Source: CAYNST01 sp964399955
GTDB taxonomy: Bacteria > Pseudomonadota > Gammaproteobacteria > Pseudomonadales > Cellvibrionaceae
Direction: 5' to 3'
DNA: 64,000 bases
Assembly (NCBI GenBank): GCA_964399955.1
Contig: CAYNST010000004.1
Span: 1 to 64,000, forward strand
The notes beneath the pieces were generated by a model that was not told where the DNA came from, searched no databases, and saw only the letters and a list, made by a program, of their open reading frames with translations. Shown here piece by piece: positions 16,643 to 26,458 of this stretch. Positions within the stretch are counted from its first letter, which is position 1; each line of letters opens with the position of its first letter. Both the position numbers and the translations under genes were made by a program.

Positions 16643-19600
16643 ATGTTTAAGCGAGTTAACCCTTTCGCGGTGCTGTTGCTGTCAGCAACTCTCACCGGTT
16701 GTTTACCTGAAGATTTGGCCTTGGAGTTAAATGGATTGAGCACTGATAACACTCCGCCAGAAATCACCCTGGCAGGTGCGGCGATCGTCAATGTGGAATG
16801 GGGCTCAGTGTACCAAGACCCCGGCTTCACTGCGTTTGATGCCGAAGACGGAGATATAACACACAAAGTTTTGACTGATGGTCATGCAGTAAATACCAGT
16901 CAGGAGGGGTTTTACCACGTAACTTATCAAGTTAAGGATTCCGGTAACGCCAGAGCCAAGGAAAAAAGCCGTATTGTTGTAGTTTTGCAACCGCAGGATG
17001 GCTTGCCGGATCCTGCCCCGGTTGACCCGACACCTGTTGACCCGACGCCGGTTGACCCGACGCCTGTTGACCCGACGCCTGTTGACCCGACACCGGTTGA
17101 TCCAACACCCGTTGATCCCGTGCCGGAAGATCCAGACCCGATTGAAGAAGAGCCTGGGGTTGATGTGCCAGAGGATCCGGATGCAGAAAACCCTCCCGTT
17201 GTGCATGTGCCAGCCATTTTGTCTTTCAAATTGATTGGCTTCACCGGCGCCAACAATAAAGAGGTTCTGGACCTGCAATCTTTGCAATCAGGCGATGTGG
17301 TAGATCTGTCACTGATGACGACCAACCTGGTTAACGTCATGGCTGTGTCCGCCGACCAGACCCGTACAGGCAGTGTGCATTTTGAGCTGGAAGGCCCTGT
17401 CTCAATTAACCGATATGAAAATGTGGCAATTTACACCATGGCACCTGAGCCGGAAAATCTGGATATCTCCGAAAACGGCTTGCCGGTGGGTGACTACACT
17501 CTTTCCGCTACCAGTTATGCACTGCCGGATATGAACGGTGATCGCAGTCGTACCACCACCATTACCTTCTCAGTGGTTGAGGGCGAGAGCGTTGATCCAA
17601 CCATTACGGTTACCCCCAGTATCTTGGGGCTGGATTTTGTCGCAGTTGCAGATGATTCCAATGAATACATTCAAGTTAAGCGGCTTGCTAATGGAGTGAA
17701 GATTGACCTTGCCACCCTGGCGGCGAGTAGAGTGAATGTATTGGCTGAATCAGAGAACGTTGAAAAAACCGGCAGCGTAAGGTTCTCATTAAGCGGGCCC
17801 ATTGCAATAGATCGGGTTGAGAATGTTGCTGAATACACCATGGCCGATGGCGGACAGCATCTCAGTATTGATCCCAAGCAGAGTCAGTTTCCGGTTGGTC
17901 ACTACACCCTGAGTGTGACGCCTTTTTCTGCGGCCGATGGCCTAGGTGTGCCCGGGCGCACCCGGACCGTGTCCTTTGAAGTTATGCGTACGCCGCCAGT
18001 TGCTCCACCAGTGGTAACGCTGCTGGCTGTGGATGATTACTTCACCATGCAGTTCGAGGAACAAAAGACTTTCACCGTAACGGCGAACGATACTTTTTCC
18101 AAAAGCCAGGCCAGCTTCAAGGTAGTGCAGTATCCCAAGAAGGGTGAAGCTGTAATGGGGGTGGACGGCTCATTTATTTATCACCCGCACACACACGGCG
18201 ACGATATGTTCGTATACCAGGTGCGCGAAGGCGCAGTCTTCAAGCAGGCCAAGGTGTACATGACCATTTTGCCGCCCAAGCAGACCAGCACGTCCAGCTT
18301 TACTGCAATCAAGCCCTCTAGCGACTCGCGAATAATCTACGTCAGCAGCTCTCAGGGTAATGACGCAAACGATTGCGCAAGTGCGGCCAAGCCCTGTAAA
18401 TCACTAAATGCTGCATTTGGTAAGGTGCGCGCAGGTGCGCCGGACCACGTCTACTTGAAGCGCGGTGACGTTTGGAGAGGTCAGGCCATGAGCGGTATCA
18501 AGTCGGGCCGAAGTGCCAGTGAGCCCGCAGTTGTTGCATTTTACGGCGACAGTGGTCCGCGTCCGCGCATTGAGCACAACAAAAACTTTATCCATTCATT
18601 TAGTGACCGAACCGTGGTCAGTAACATTCATGTCATAGGCATTCATTTTGATGCTTATAAATTGACTCCTGGTGGCGCCTCCTTTACCGGCTCGGGCAGT
18701 GATCACGCTAACCTGGTGTTCCTGTTGAATTGTGAGAACGTGTTGCTGGAGGATAATATCTTCAATCACCTTGAGATAATTATTCAGAGCTACGACGGGA
18801 AATCGCCAAAGAACTTCACCTTGCGTCGCAATATCTGGACCGGTGCCTACATCAACACTTCATCTACCAGTCAAAGCAAGCGCCCCTCGAATATTTACGC
18901 GGCGGGTGTTGATGGTCTTGTCATTGAAGAGAACGTGTTTGACTATGGCGGATGGAATCCTCAGGTGAAAGGCGCAGGCGGCAACATGTATAACCACAAC
19001 CTGTACCTGCAGGCCAGTAACAATGGAGATCGAGTGGTTGTGCGCAACAACATCATCACCCGGGCATCCAGTCACGGCGTGCAGATGCGTGCTGGTGGCT
19101 TGGCTGAAGATAACTTTTTTGGCCGCAACGCAATTGGTTTGTTGATGGGGTATAACCAGGTGGCCCTGAAACCGGGCGTCAAGGCTCACGCCATCAATAA
19201 CGTGGTCACAGAAGGGCATACCATGATCAAAGGCGACGCTCCTTGTTCAGGCGTCAACCTTTGTTCATCAGCAGTCTACGGTGTTCACTTTGATGTCAAC
19301 GGAGCGGCTGATTGGAAAGCACAGGGCAACATTGTGCATTCCCGTGCGGAGATAGACACTCTCTGGAATCAACATTACTCTGGGCTGGTGATTCGGGCGT
19401 TTGAGGGAATTGACAAGCCGGCAGTTGCTGCTTCAGGTAATCAGCAGTGGTCGTTCGGAAGCAATGTGCTGAAGAATGTTGTTCAGGTCAGCAAGCCTGG
19501 GCTGACCCTTGGCGACTACTACGCTCACTTGTCCCGAGCTGGCGTGGTCACCCAAAACCATGCGGGTTCGGATAACTTTGACCGATTCATGACGATGGTC

Positions 19601-19684
19601 AAGTCACGCGAACTGCAGAAGTGGGATGACCGCCTGAGTGCCAAGGCTGTCAATAACTATATCCGGACCAGCTTCGGAAAGTAG
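16643..19684 (+). CDS. Lipoprotein with Ig-like domains and a right-handed beta-helix (candidate polysaccharide lyase or epimerase)
   Basis: A 1013-residue predicted lipoprotein (lipobox LTGC, Cys20). A first Ig-like domain of the DUF5011 type (TPPEITLAGAAIVNVEWGS to about 115) is followed by a Pro-Val-Asp repeat linker (about 125-165). Two related beta-sandwich modules come next (about 185-310 and 325-450, each with a TGSVHFELEGP or TGSVRFSLSGP motif), then a small domain (about 460-545). A right-handed beta-helix starts with IIYVSSSQGNDANDC (about 563) and runs to about 960. Beta-helices of this kind are pectate-lyase-like and occur in alginate epimerases and lyases; catalytic residues cannot be assigned by eye. 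A terminator follows directly. Being inside a Wzy locus, it may trim, epimerise or anchor the exported polymer. Confidence 0.75.
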   Translation: MFKRVNPFAVLLLSATLTGCLPEDLALELNGLSTDNTPPEITLAGAAIVNVEWGSVYQDPGFTAFDAEDGDITHKVLTDGHAVNTSQEGFYHVTYQVKDSGNARAKEKSRIVVVLQPQDGLPDPAPVDPTPVDPTPVDPTPVDPTPVDPTPVDPTPVDPVPEDPDPIEEEPGVDVPEDPDAENPPVVHVPAILSFKLIGFTGANNKEVLDLQSLQSGDVVDLSLMTTNLVNVMAVSADQTRTGSVHFELEGPVSINRYENVAIYTMAPEPENLDISENGLPVGDYTLSATSYALPDMNGDRSRTTTITFSVVEGESVDPTITVTPSILGLDFVAVADDSNEYIQVKRLANGVKIDLATLAASRVNVLAESENVEKTGSVRFSLSGPIAIDRVENVAEYTMADGGQHLSIDPKQSQFPVGHYTLSVTPFSAADGLGVPGRTRTVSFEVMRTPPVAPPVVTLLAVDDYFTMQFEEQKTFTVTANDTFSKSQASFKVVQYPKKGEAVMGVDGSFIYHPHTHGDDMFVYQVREGAVFKQAKVYMTILPPKQTSTSSFTAIKPSSDSRIIYVSSSQGNDANDCASAAKPCKSLNAAFGKVRAGAPDHVYLKRGDVWRGQAMSGIKSGRSASEPAVVAFYGDSGPRPRIEHNKNFIHSFSDRTVVSNIHVIGIHFDAYKLTPGGASFTGSGSDHANLVFLLNCENVLLEDNIFNHLEIIIQSYDGKSPKNFTLRRNIWTGAYINTSSTSQSKRPSNIYAAGVDGLVIEENVFDYGGWNPQVKGAGGNMYNHNLYLQASNNGDRVVVRNNIITRASSHGVQMRAGGLAEDNFFGRNAIGLLMGYNQVALKPGVKAHAINNVVTEGHTMIKGDAPCSGVNLCSSAVYGVHFDVNGAADWKAQGNIVHSRAEIDTLWNQHYSGLVIRAFEGIDKPAVAASGNQQWSFGSNVLKNVVQVSKPGLTLGDYYAHLSRAGVVTQNHAGSDNFDRFMTMVKSRELQKWDDRLSAKAVNNYIRTSFGK
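17015..17119 (+). repeat. In-frame 15-bp minisatellite coding for (A/T)PVDP
   Basis: Seven consecutive 15-base units encode APVDP and then six TPVDP, followed by a diverged VPEDP. Units differ mainly at third codon positions (ACA/ACG, CCT/CCG, GAC/GAT), with two inner units identical. This fits slippage or unequal recombination in a linker. Copy number could vary between strains and change the reach of the beta-helix from the membrane. Confidence 0.9.
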
Positions 19685-19731
19685 CTAAGCCAATGAGGCC
19701 CATCGCCATTCAGGCGAGGGGCTGAAACCAG

Positions 19732-19767
19732 AAAGGCGCCTGACGCAACATCAGGCGCCTTTTTTTG
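19732..19767 (+). terminator. Strong intrinsic terminator after the beta-helix lipoprotein
   Basis: AAAGGCGCCTGA (19732-19743) pairs with TCAGGCGCCTTT (19751-19762) around loop CGCAACA, and the T run continues to 19766. This is a canonical rho-independent terminator 48 bases after the stop codon. Confidence 0.92.
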
Positions 19768-19901
19768 CGGGAGAAACAACGGCGTAAAAGTAAAAGAACG
19801 GCTGCAGTGGCTCAACATGGCCATTGGGGACGGATTGCCTGGTGAGGCGGTTGGAGAGGTAACCGCTAAGCGCTCACCGACGCACTGCTGGAGATCCTAA
19901 A

Positions 19902-19935
19902 GTGATGCGCCTGCGGGCAACCGCAGACGCACTGA
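19902..19935 (-). terminator. Possible weak terminator of the alkaline-phosphatase-family gene
   Basis: On the minus strand GCGTCTGCGG and CCGCAGGCGC form a stem with one G-U pair around TTGC, followed by CATCACTTT. It lies just after the stop codon at 19944. The T run is short, so this is uncertain. Confidence 0.4.
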
Positions 19936-19943
19936 CTCACCGT

Positions 19944-21611
19944 TTAGATGGCAAGATTCGCAGGCTGAGCTTCTTTTGCGGTGAGCCCCTTCACGCACTT
20001 CCCCTTGATATGAGTGGGGACGGGAGCCTGCATCAGCGCCAGTATGGTGGGTGCAATGTCCAGGGCGTGGCCGTCTGAGATCGGCGCGCCCTTCTGGATG
20101 CCTTGCCCGCTGACAAACATGAACCCGGTATGGCGATGGCTGCCTGCTCGGAAATGCGGTACGGGGCCTATGCGTCCAAATTGTGGGTGTTCAACGGCGT
20201 CTGTAGCAAACTCTTCCTGCCAGGCGACGACGATATCTGCGTCTGACAGGCGGGGGTTGTTATCCAGTGGCTCCTTGCGCGTTTTGATGATGTGTTTCAC
20301 CATGGGCACGCCGCTGCGTGAGCATTTCAGTTTGCCCAACTCTGCACAAATTTCATCTACTACGCGATGATAGTCTGCAGGTTCAACAAGGCCGTGAGTC
20401 TCCCGGCCTTTCAAGTTGATGCGGATGTAGCCTTCGGAGAAACTTGGCAAAGCAAACGCCTGCATCTTGGGCCAAAGTTGGTTGTACCACAGGGTTGGCT
20501 GGTACCAGGGGCGGTCTCCAAACAATTGTTTGGCTTTCACCGGTCCCATTGGGTAGTCCGGACTGTCAAACTCAAGTGCTGGTGCCAGCTTGTTGTATAC
20601 CCGCGTTGGCAGCTTTTCCCGTGCGAATTTGATCAGTGGGTTGCCCTTGCCAATTGTATTCCAGACATGGCGCTCCCAGGTGTTCCAGGTCTGGCGGGTT
20701 ACCGGCTCACTCAGCTCGGCAACATTGCCCAGCGCGGGCCGCTGGAAGCAATAGCGGTACATGAATTCCGGCAAAAAGAAGGTGGAGGGCAGGTCCATGG
20801 TGTTGGGGCCCATTCCATGCGCGGAGAAGACCACTACCTTGGCGTCTGCCGGCGCCTGAGCCAAAATGTCGCCTATGGCCGCGTCTATTTCTTTGAATAC
20901 ATTTTTCAGGGGATCCTTGGGCAGCTTGTCTCGACCCGGAATGTCGGCGTTGTACAGTGGGTGCTCCGGTTGAAACTGCCAGAAGTTGTGGCCGGCTCCG
21001 TGTGTCTCCCCAAAAACCGTAAGGAAGAGGTCCCACTTCTCCCTCTGCAGCAGGTCGACGCAGACCTTGGCTCTGGCGCGTACGCCCGTTACCAGCATAT
21101 CGTAGACGCGGGCCACAGCATCCATATTAAGCGCGTGTGCGTAGTCGCGATGCAGACCCGGGTGCTCTCCGTGTTTCGCCATTAGCTCGGCATAAACCGC
21201 GGGGTCATTGGACTCCTGCTCAATTTGGGGGGAGTGTGCACCCCAGGCATTGAACTGCAGGCCATTGAGGTTCTTTTGCAAGCGTACTTGCGGAACATCA
21301 AAGGAGCAAACCCTGAATTTGTCACCCAGCGCAAAGAACGCAGGGTATTCGTCGTACTCGTAGGCGGCGCGGGTGTGAATGTTGTAATCAGGTGAATATT
21401 TCAGCGGCGTCCAGTAGCCGGTTTCCTCTGGCATAACGCCGGTGGCAAAGGTCGTCCACGGCAACTCCGCCGTGAATACGTCAAAATTCTCCAATTGCCC
21501 ATAGCAGCCTGCGGCTTTAAGTTTGGCAAAGTTCGGAAGCTCGCCCTCGTCCATCCACTTTTCAAGAATGGTCGGTTCTGCCGAATCCAATCCTATAGCG
21601 ATAACAGTCAT
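19944..21611 (-). CDS. Alkaline phosphatase superfamily protein (type I phosphodiesterase/nucleotide pyrophosphatase-like)
   Basis: A 555-residue metal-dependent phospho-hydrolase or transferase. The first metal Asp is in IAIGLDSAEP (D9). The nucleophile segment FTAELPWTTFATGVMPEETG follows the pattern T-x4-W-T-x-F-A-T-G seen in this branch. Later metal ligands are in VVFSAHGMGPN and RIGPVPHFRAGSHRHTG. There is no signal peptide, so it appears cytoplasmic. A good AGAGGA lies 8 bases before the ATG. Within a polysaccharide locus it may process a sugar-nucleotide or phospho-substituted intermediate; this is inference. The gene is on the minus strand, behind the GT4 gene at 21684. Confidence 0.8.
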   Translation of the reverse strand: MTVIAIGLDSAEPTILEKWMDEGELPNFAKLKAAGCYGQLENFDVFTAELPWTTFATGVMPEETGYWTPLKYSPDYNIHTRAAYEYDEYPAFFALGDKFRVCSFDVPQVRLQKNLNGLQFNAWGAHSPQIEQESNDPAVYAELMAKHGEHPGLHRDYAHALNMDAVARVYDMLVTGVRARAKVCVDLLQREKWDLFLTVFGETHGAGHNFWQFQPEHPLYNADIPGRDKLPKDPLKNVFKEIDAAIGDILAQAPADAKVVVFSAHGMGPNTMDLPSTFFLPEFMYRYCFQRPALGNVAELSEPVTRQTWNTWERHVWNTIGKGNPLIKFAREKLPTRVYNKLAPALEFDSPDYPMGPVKAKQLFGDRPWYQPTLWYNQLWPKMQAFALPSFSEGYIRINLKGRETHGLVEPADYHRVVDEICAELGKLKCSRSGVPMVKHIIKTRKEPLDNNPRLSDADIVVAWQEEFATDAVEHPQFGRIGPVPHFRAGSHRHTGFMFVSGQGIQKGAPISDGHALDIAPTILALMQAPVPTHIKGKCVKGLTAKEAQPANLAI

Positions 21612-21683
21612 AATTGTATTCCTCTAATTTCAGAATCTTGGATGACGAATCAGTTCGCCGCGTACGATGGGGGGAAGCGCTAT

Positions 21684-22829
21684 CTAGGCCCGCGCTTGAA
21701 CGGCGCCTGCCAGTTCGGCAATTCGTTTTGACCAGGCATCCCAGTTCAGGCGCTCTTCGTACGCGCGGCGACAGGACTTGCTCAAAGCCGGATAAAGCTC
21801 TGGTTGTTCCAGTAGCTCAATTGCCTTGTCTGCGTATGTGGAGCCGCCGGCAGACCCAGGAATAAGGAAGCCGTTTACCCCCTCTTCCACCAGTGTCGCT
21901 ATACCTCCAACGTCTGCCACAATGGCCGGCATGCTGAATGCATTGGCCTCGGCTATCACCATGGGGGTACAGTCGGCTCGAGTGGGCAGAACCAGAAAGT
22001 GTGAGCGGTGCAGAATTTCAATGTAGCGACGCTGTTGCTCTGGCACGTTTTTGTTGAGATAGGGAATAACCTCAACGTTCTGGGGAACCCGGGTGTCAGG
22101 CTCGCAACCAATTATGGTCAGGCGGGCGTCGATGCCACGCTCGGTTAGCGATTTAATCATTTCAATGGCCAGGCTGCCGCCCTTGCGGCGCCACTCCTTG
22201 CCGACAAACAACAGCTCCAGCGGGCTGGCGAGGCTTTTTTCCGCGCCCTGAAGAGGAACCGTATCCATGTTGAGGCCAAAAGGAATCACATTGATCTTTT
22301 CCGATTCTGTAGCAAAGATATCGGCAAACTCTCGTTGGGCTCTTTCAGCCATGAAGTGTGACGAGTACACGACCTTTCGGCTCATTTTTAGTACAGTCCG
22401 CTCCTGTTCGAACGCAATGTCCTCCACCGGCTGTGGATAGGTCTCCCGAATGAACAGGGGCGTCGCGTCGGTGACGAAAATGACCGGGGGGATAGTCTCC
22501 GGGTGCGTGAGGCTGGCCAGAATCTCTGATGCAACCGGAGCGACCACTACGTCCAGATTGGCGCTGTGGCGCGCCAGATCGCGCTCCATGATGCGCACGA
22601 AATACTTGAAGAGCCGACCGCGCACCCAGGTAAGAGAAGCGAACCTGCCGTTGTTCATGGAGCGGTAGGCGCGGCTGGACCAACCCTTGGCCTGATGAAA
22701 CTGTTCTCCGATGACGGTGACCTCAACCTCCGGCAGCCTTGCCAGCGCCTGATGGATGTAGTAAACCGTGCCGCTGAAGTTGTTGCGGTCATACGGGTTG
22801 TGGGCACTGATGAGACCTATTCTTAGCAT
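21684..22829 (-). CDS. Family 4 glycosyltransferase (GT-B)
   Basis: A 381-residue retaining glycosyltransferase. The N-terminal acceptor domain begins MLRIGLISAHNPYDRNNFSG. The donor domain has LELLFVGKEWRRKGGSLAIE, then LTIIGCEPD, the stretch HFLVLPTRADCTPMVIAEAN with the conserved Glu, and FSMPAIVADVGGIATLVEEG. It precedes the alkaline-phosphatase-family gene on the same strand (72 bases apart), likely one transcript. Confidence 0.87.
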   Translation of the reverse strand: MLRIGLISAHNPYDRNNFSGTVYYIHQALARLPEVEVTVIGEQFHQAKGWSSRAYRSMNNGRFASLTWVRGRLFKYFVRIMERDLARHSANLDVVVAPVASEILASLTHPETIPPVIFVTDATPLFIRETYPQPVEDIAFEQERTVLKMSRKVVYSSHFMAERAQREFADIFATESEKINVIPFGLNMDTVPLQGAEKSLASPLELLFVGKEWRRKGGSLAIEMIKSLTERGIDARLTIIGCEPDTRVPQNVEVIPYLNKNVPEQQRRYIEILHRSHFLVLPTRADCTPMVIAEANAFSMPAIVADVGGIATLVEEGVNGFLIPGSAGGSTYADKAIELLEQPELYPALSKSCRRAYEERLNWDAWSKRIAELAGAVQARA

Positions 22830-23457
22830 GGCGATGGTTCAGTCCGAAACTCAAGTTATGCAAGGGGGGCGCCGCAGCCGATTGCCCGTCACCTGCAGGA
22901 TTTGTGCCTCATGGGCTATATTGATAGTCTGCCAGTACGTCTGATATGCAGGCGCGAACTGCATAAACTGGGTTTGGTTCAGCTAAAGCCACTTTTTATG
23001 ATCATTTTTTGTACTGCTTGGCGCGGCCGGGCATCTTAAGTGTCAGGAAATCAGGCACATTCGGAGGTTTTATGGGTTTCATAGTCTGATATCCTCGCGT
23101 CGGGGCACTCGCTGGGCATTATAGCTGTTCCTCGTCCCAGAATAGCTTGTTGCTGTACTTTGTGACAAAGGCAGGCGAGATTGGCCATGAAGTTGCAGCC
23201 AACGGCCCGAATACGTTGACCGGCGCGCTTGGAACCTATACGGGTGTCAGGGCAAAGTGTGCCGTCGCCCGGCAAGCTAAGGGAGACTGTCAAAGGCCTC
23301 GACACCCCTGGTGAGCGTAAATACCGGTCGCGACCTTCACAGTTGCCCGCTCATTGCTCTGGCGAGGCACCTATATGATGACATGAGCAGGCGCGCCGAC
23401 CGATGTCTTGTCCCTCTTTGGCCCTGTTAGATTCCTTCAATTTGGTTGTTGACTGCT
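22830..23457. other. Intergenic region between divergent glycosyltransferase and Wzy-like genes
   Basis: About 630 bases with no coding region I can support. It must contain divergent promoters for the minus-strand GT4 gene and the plus-strand polymerase gene. No JUMPstart-like element was seen. Confidence 0.45.
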
Positions 23458-24879
23458 ATGACTGATTCTGTAAATCCCAGTATTTTGGCATGGGTGGCCC
23501 TGCTCGGTTGGCCTATTGTGGCGTTTGTGCTGGTCAAAAAGTACGAAGTCCAGCGAGCAGTTATCTTGGCGATACTTATCCCATACCTTTTCCTGCCGTT
23601 GCGGGTAAAGCTGGATGTGCCCGGCTTGCCAGGTATTACCAAAGCCATCATCCCCGGAATCGCCATTGTCTTTGCATTGATGGCAGCCAAGCATAGATTC
23701 CTTGAACTGCCCAAGCCGCTGTTTCTCCGCGTGGTCCTGTTGCTGCTGTTTATCTTTCCGATACTGACATGGTTCACCAACCGCGAGGCACTGGTGTTGC
23801 CGGCAAAATTTATACCCGGCGAAGGCTTTCCGGATATTGTACACAACACGTTCATCAATTTTACTACAGTCTACGTGCCGTTCATGCTCGGCTACAAGTA
23901 TCTCGCGCGTCCCGCAGACCATGAGCTGTTGGTGAGAATTATATTGACCTTTGGCCTGATCTATTCCGTATTTGTGCTGTGGGAGGTGCGTTTCAGTCCG
24001 CAGTTGCACCGCAATCTCTACGGCTTCTTCCCCCATGATTGGCGGCAGATGGTCAGGTACGGAGGGTTCCGGCCGGTAGTATTTCTGGGGCATGGATTGG
24101 TGGTGGCGCTTTATATGGCCTTGGCCTTGCTGTGCGCCTTCACGGTATGGAGAAACGCCGAACGCAAAAAAAAGGGCAAGGCACTGCTTTGTTTTCTGTA
24201 CCTCTCGGGAGTGTTGTTCCTGTGCAAGAGTGCGGGCAGTTTGATCCTCTCTGTGCTGTTCTTGGGCCTGATCTGGTTTACCGGAAGGCGCTTACAGCTG
24301 AAGCTATTGAACTACCTGATGATCGTGGTGATCCTCTTCCCGGTGTTTCGCAGCTCGCCCTATTACCCAGACCAATGGCTGTATGAAACCGCCGCAAGCT
24401 TTGATGAAGATCGCGCTCAGTCGCTGGGGTATCGATTCAACATGGAGAACCAGTTGATTGAACGCACTGCCGAGAAAAGCCTGTTTGGCTGGGGGGGCTG
24501 GGGCCGCAACTTCATCTATCATGAGCGCACCGGCGAAAGCTTGATTGTTGTGGACGGCTTCTGGATCATCGCCTACAGCAAGTTTGGCTGGGTGGGTTAC
24601 GTGGCGTTGTTCTGTCTCTATGCGTTCCCGGTGATGGTGCAGGCTCGCTTTGCCAAGCGCTCCAAAAAGCTCGAATTGTCGCCCTACACCCTTTGTCTGT
24701 GCTGCCTGTTGGCCTTGAACCTGATGGACTCACTGGTCAACGCGTCCATGTCTATCTTTTCTGCTCTGATAGCCGGGGCAGTCTGGGCCAACGCGCATCT
24801 TCCCGCAGAAGCCCGGGCGAAGGTCACAAAGAAGAAGCCTGTAGCGACTACTGAGGAAGCTGCTCCCCAGCCAGTCTGA
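23458..24879 (+). CDS. O-antigen ligase/polymerase-like membrane protein (candidate Wzy)
   Basis: A 473-residue integral membrane protein with about 11 hydrophobic segments, several soluble-side loops and a charged, Lys/Ala/Glu-rich C-terminus (KVTKKKPVATTEEAAPQ). A large loop near 320-370 contains the Wzy_C-like pattern NQLIERTAEKSLFGWGGWGR, a position where O-antigen ligase family proteins keep conserved residues. The ATG 23458 is preferred over an in-frame TTG 12 bases upstream. With the Wzx flippase next in line it is the best candidate for the periplasmic polymerase of the repeat units; a ligase role is the alternative. Confidence 0.8.
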   Translation: MTDSVNPSILAWVALLGWPIVAFVLVKKYEVQRAVILAILIPYLFLPLRVKLDVPGLPGITKAIIPGIAIVFALMAAKHRFLELPKPLFLRVVLLLLFIFPILTWFTNREALVLPAKFIPGEGFPDIVHNTFINFTTVYVPFMLGYKYLARPADHELLVRIILTFGLIYSVFVLWEVRFSPQLHRNLYGFFPHDWRQMVRYGGFRPVVFLGHGLVVALYMALALLCAFTVWRNAERKKKGKALLCFLYLSGVLFLCKSAGSLILSVLFLGLIWFTGRRLQLKLLNYLMIVVILFPVFRSSPYYPDQWLYETAASFDEDRAQSLGYRFNMENQLIERTAEKSLFGWGGWGRNFIYHERTGESLIVVDGFWIIAYSKFGWVGYVALFCLYAFPVMVQARFAKRSKKLELSPYTLCLCCLLALNLMDSLVNASMSIFSALIAGAVWANAHLPAEARAKVTKKKPVATTEEAAPQPV

Positions 24880-25081
24880 AGTGCGGGCGCCAAGAGCATT
24901 GTCTGGTTGCCCGGAGTCGTGGTGTGGGGATTAGCCGCTGCACAAGGAGTGCTCTATCTATTGCCCGGGCGGCTAAGCTATAATGCCGCCCGCTCTAAGG
25001 GGCTGCCGGTGGTGCCTGTGGCGCGCCGGTCCCGCACCCCGGAAGGCCCGCATCTCTCACAATTTACGCTGTTGCAACCAT

Positions 25082-26458
25082 ATGGCTCAAGTAGGCACGT
25101 CAACCTCAGAACGCACAGGTTTAAGGAAAAAAATCCTTAGCGGTTCCATCTGGACGGTTGTCGGGTTCGGCTCTCATAAAGCCATGCAGCTGTTCTCCAA
25201 TCTAATCCTGACCCGTTTGCTCTTTCCGGAAGCCTTTGGTTTGATGGCGATTGTCAACGTATTCATCAGTGGCATGTACATGCTGAGTGATATGGGCATC
25301 AAGCCGGCCATCATTCAGATGAATAAGTCAGGCGACATGAACTTCCTCAATACCGCCTGGACCATTCAGATCATCCGTGGTTTTGTGCTCTTCGCCTTGA
25401 TGTGTCTGCTGGCTTACCCCGCCTCCCTGCTCTACGATGATCCTCGCCTGTTACCCCTGCTGATTTTTACCGGAGTCACCACGATCATCTCCGGCTTCAA
25501 ATCCATTGGTACTCATCTGGCAGACCGGGCGCTGATGGTCAAGCGCAGCATTGTGCTGAAGCTGGTCGGCCAGGGTGTGTCGGTGATCATCATGATCAGC
25601 CTGGCGCTGACCATCAATACCGCTTGGGCAATCGGCGTGGACCCGGTATGGGCGCTGGCCATCGGAACGGTGATGGGTGTGGTAGCGGAAGTGATCACCG
25701 GGTACATAATTTTACCCGGGCACAAGCACCAGTTGCGGTTCGACAAGCCCTCGGCGCTGGAGCTGTTCCATTTTGGCAAATGGATTTTTTGGGCCACCCT
25801 GTTTACCTATTTTGGCGGGCACGGCATCCGCTCCATAGAAGGCATTTTTGTCGATATCAAGACCCTCGGCTTCATTACTATCGCCGCTACCCTGGCCTGG
25901 GCGATGGTAGAGCTGATTCAGCAGTTCCAGGCAAAGGTCATCTTTCCCACTCTGGCCATCTACCATCGGGAAGAGCCCTCACGCTTTGCCAGTGTCCTGG
26001 CGAGGATGCGCGTGCGAATCATGGTTCTGGCGGTGCCGATGTTTGCCACGGCGTCACTGCTGTCCAATATCATTATTGACTTCCTCTACGATGACCGCTA
26101 TGCCATGGCTGGGCCTTTGCTGGCGCTGTTGGCCATCAATGGCGCAATCAGCACCCTGCCTATGCTGTATCAAAACGCACTTATGGCCCGGGGCGACACT
26201 CGCATGCATTTCATCCTGGTGATGCTGACTACGGTATTCCGCGTTGGTGGCATGGTGGCCGGCTTCTATCTGGGCGGCGTATTCGGCATGTTGATCGGTA
26301 CGGGGGTGGGCAGCCTGCTGGTGTATCTGTTTGTCGCGGTGGTGGCGAAGCGTCATGGCTGGTTGGCATGGAAATCGGATTTTGTGTCCATCGTGGCTAT
26401 TATGGCGTTTGCCTATGTGTCCTATTACCTCAATGTTGCCAACTGGCCGGTGGCATAG
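25082..26458 (+). CDS. Polysaccharide flippase (Wzx/PST family)
   Basis: A 458-residue MOP-superfamily transporter predicted to flip undecaprenyl-linked repeat units across the inner membrane. About 12-14 hydrophobic segments are visible. The first helix region reads ILSGSIWTVVGFGSHKAMQL and is followed by SNLILTRLLFPEAFGLMAIV, the usual start of the Polysacc_synt_3 family. The ATG at 25082 fits; upstream in-frame codons (from 24983) encode Cys/Arg-rich sequence that is not membrane-like. Lies 200 bases behind the Wzy-like gene. Confidence 0.9.
   Translation: MAQVGTSTSERTGLRKKILSGSIWTVVGFGSHKAMQLFSNLILTRLLFPEAFGLMAIVNVFISGMYMLSDMGIKPAIIQMNKSGDMNFLNTAWTIQIIRGFVLFALMCLLAYPASLLYDDPRLLPLLIFTGVTTIISGFKSIGTHLADRALMVKRSIVLKLVGQGVSVIIMISLALTINTAWAIGVDPVWALAIGTVMGVVAEVITGYIILPGHKHQLRFDKPSALELFHFGKWIFWATLFTYFGGHGIRSIEGIFVDIKTLGFITIAATLAWAMVELIQQFQAKVIFPTLAIYHREEPSRFASVLARMRVRIMVLAVPMFATASLLSNIIIDFLYDDRYAMAGPLLALLAINGAISTLPMLYQNALMARGDTRMHFILVMLTTVFRVGGMVAGFYLGGVFGMLIGTGVGSLLVYLFVAVVAKRHGWLAWKSDFVSIVAIMAFAYVSYYLNVANWPVA

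Noticed and set aside
23051..23305. 84-codon minus-strand frame upstream of the Wzy-like gene
   Set aside because: No family, no good ribosome binding site; likely chance frame in non-coding sequence.
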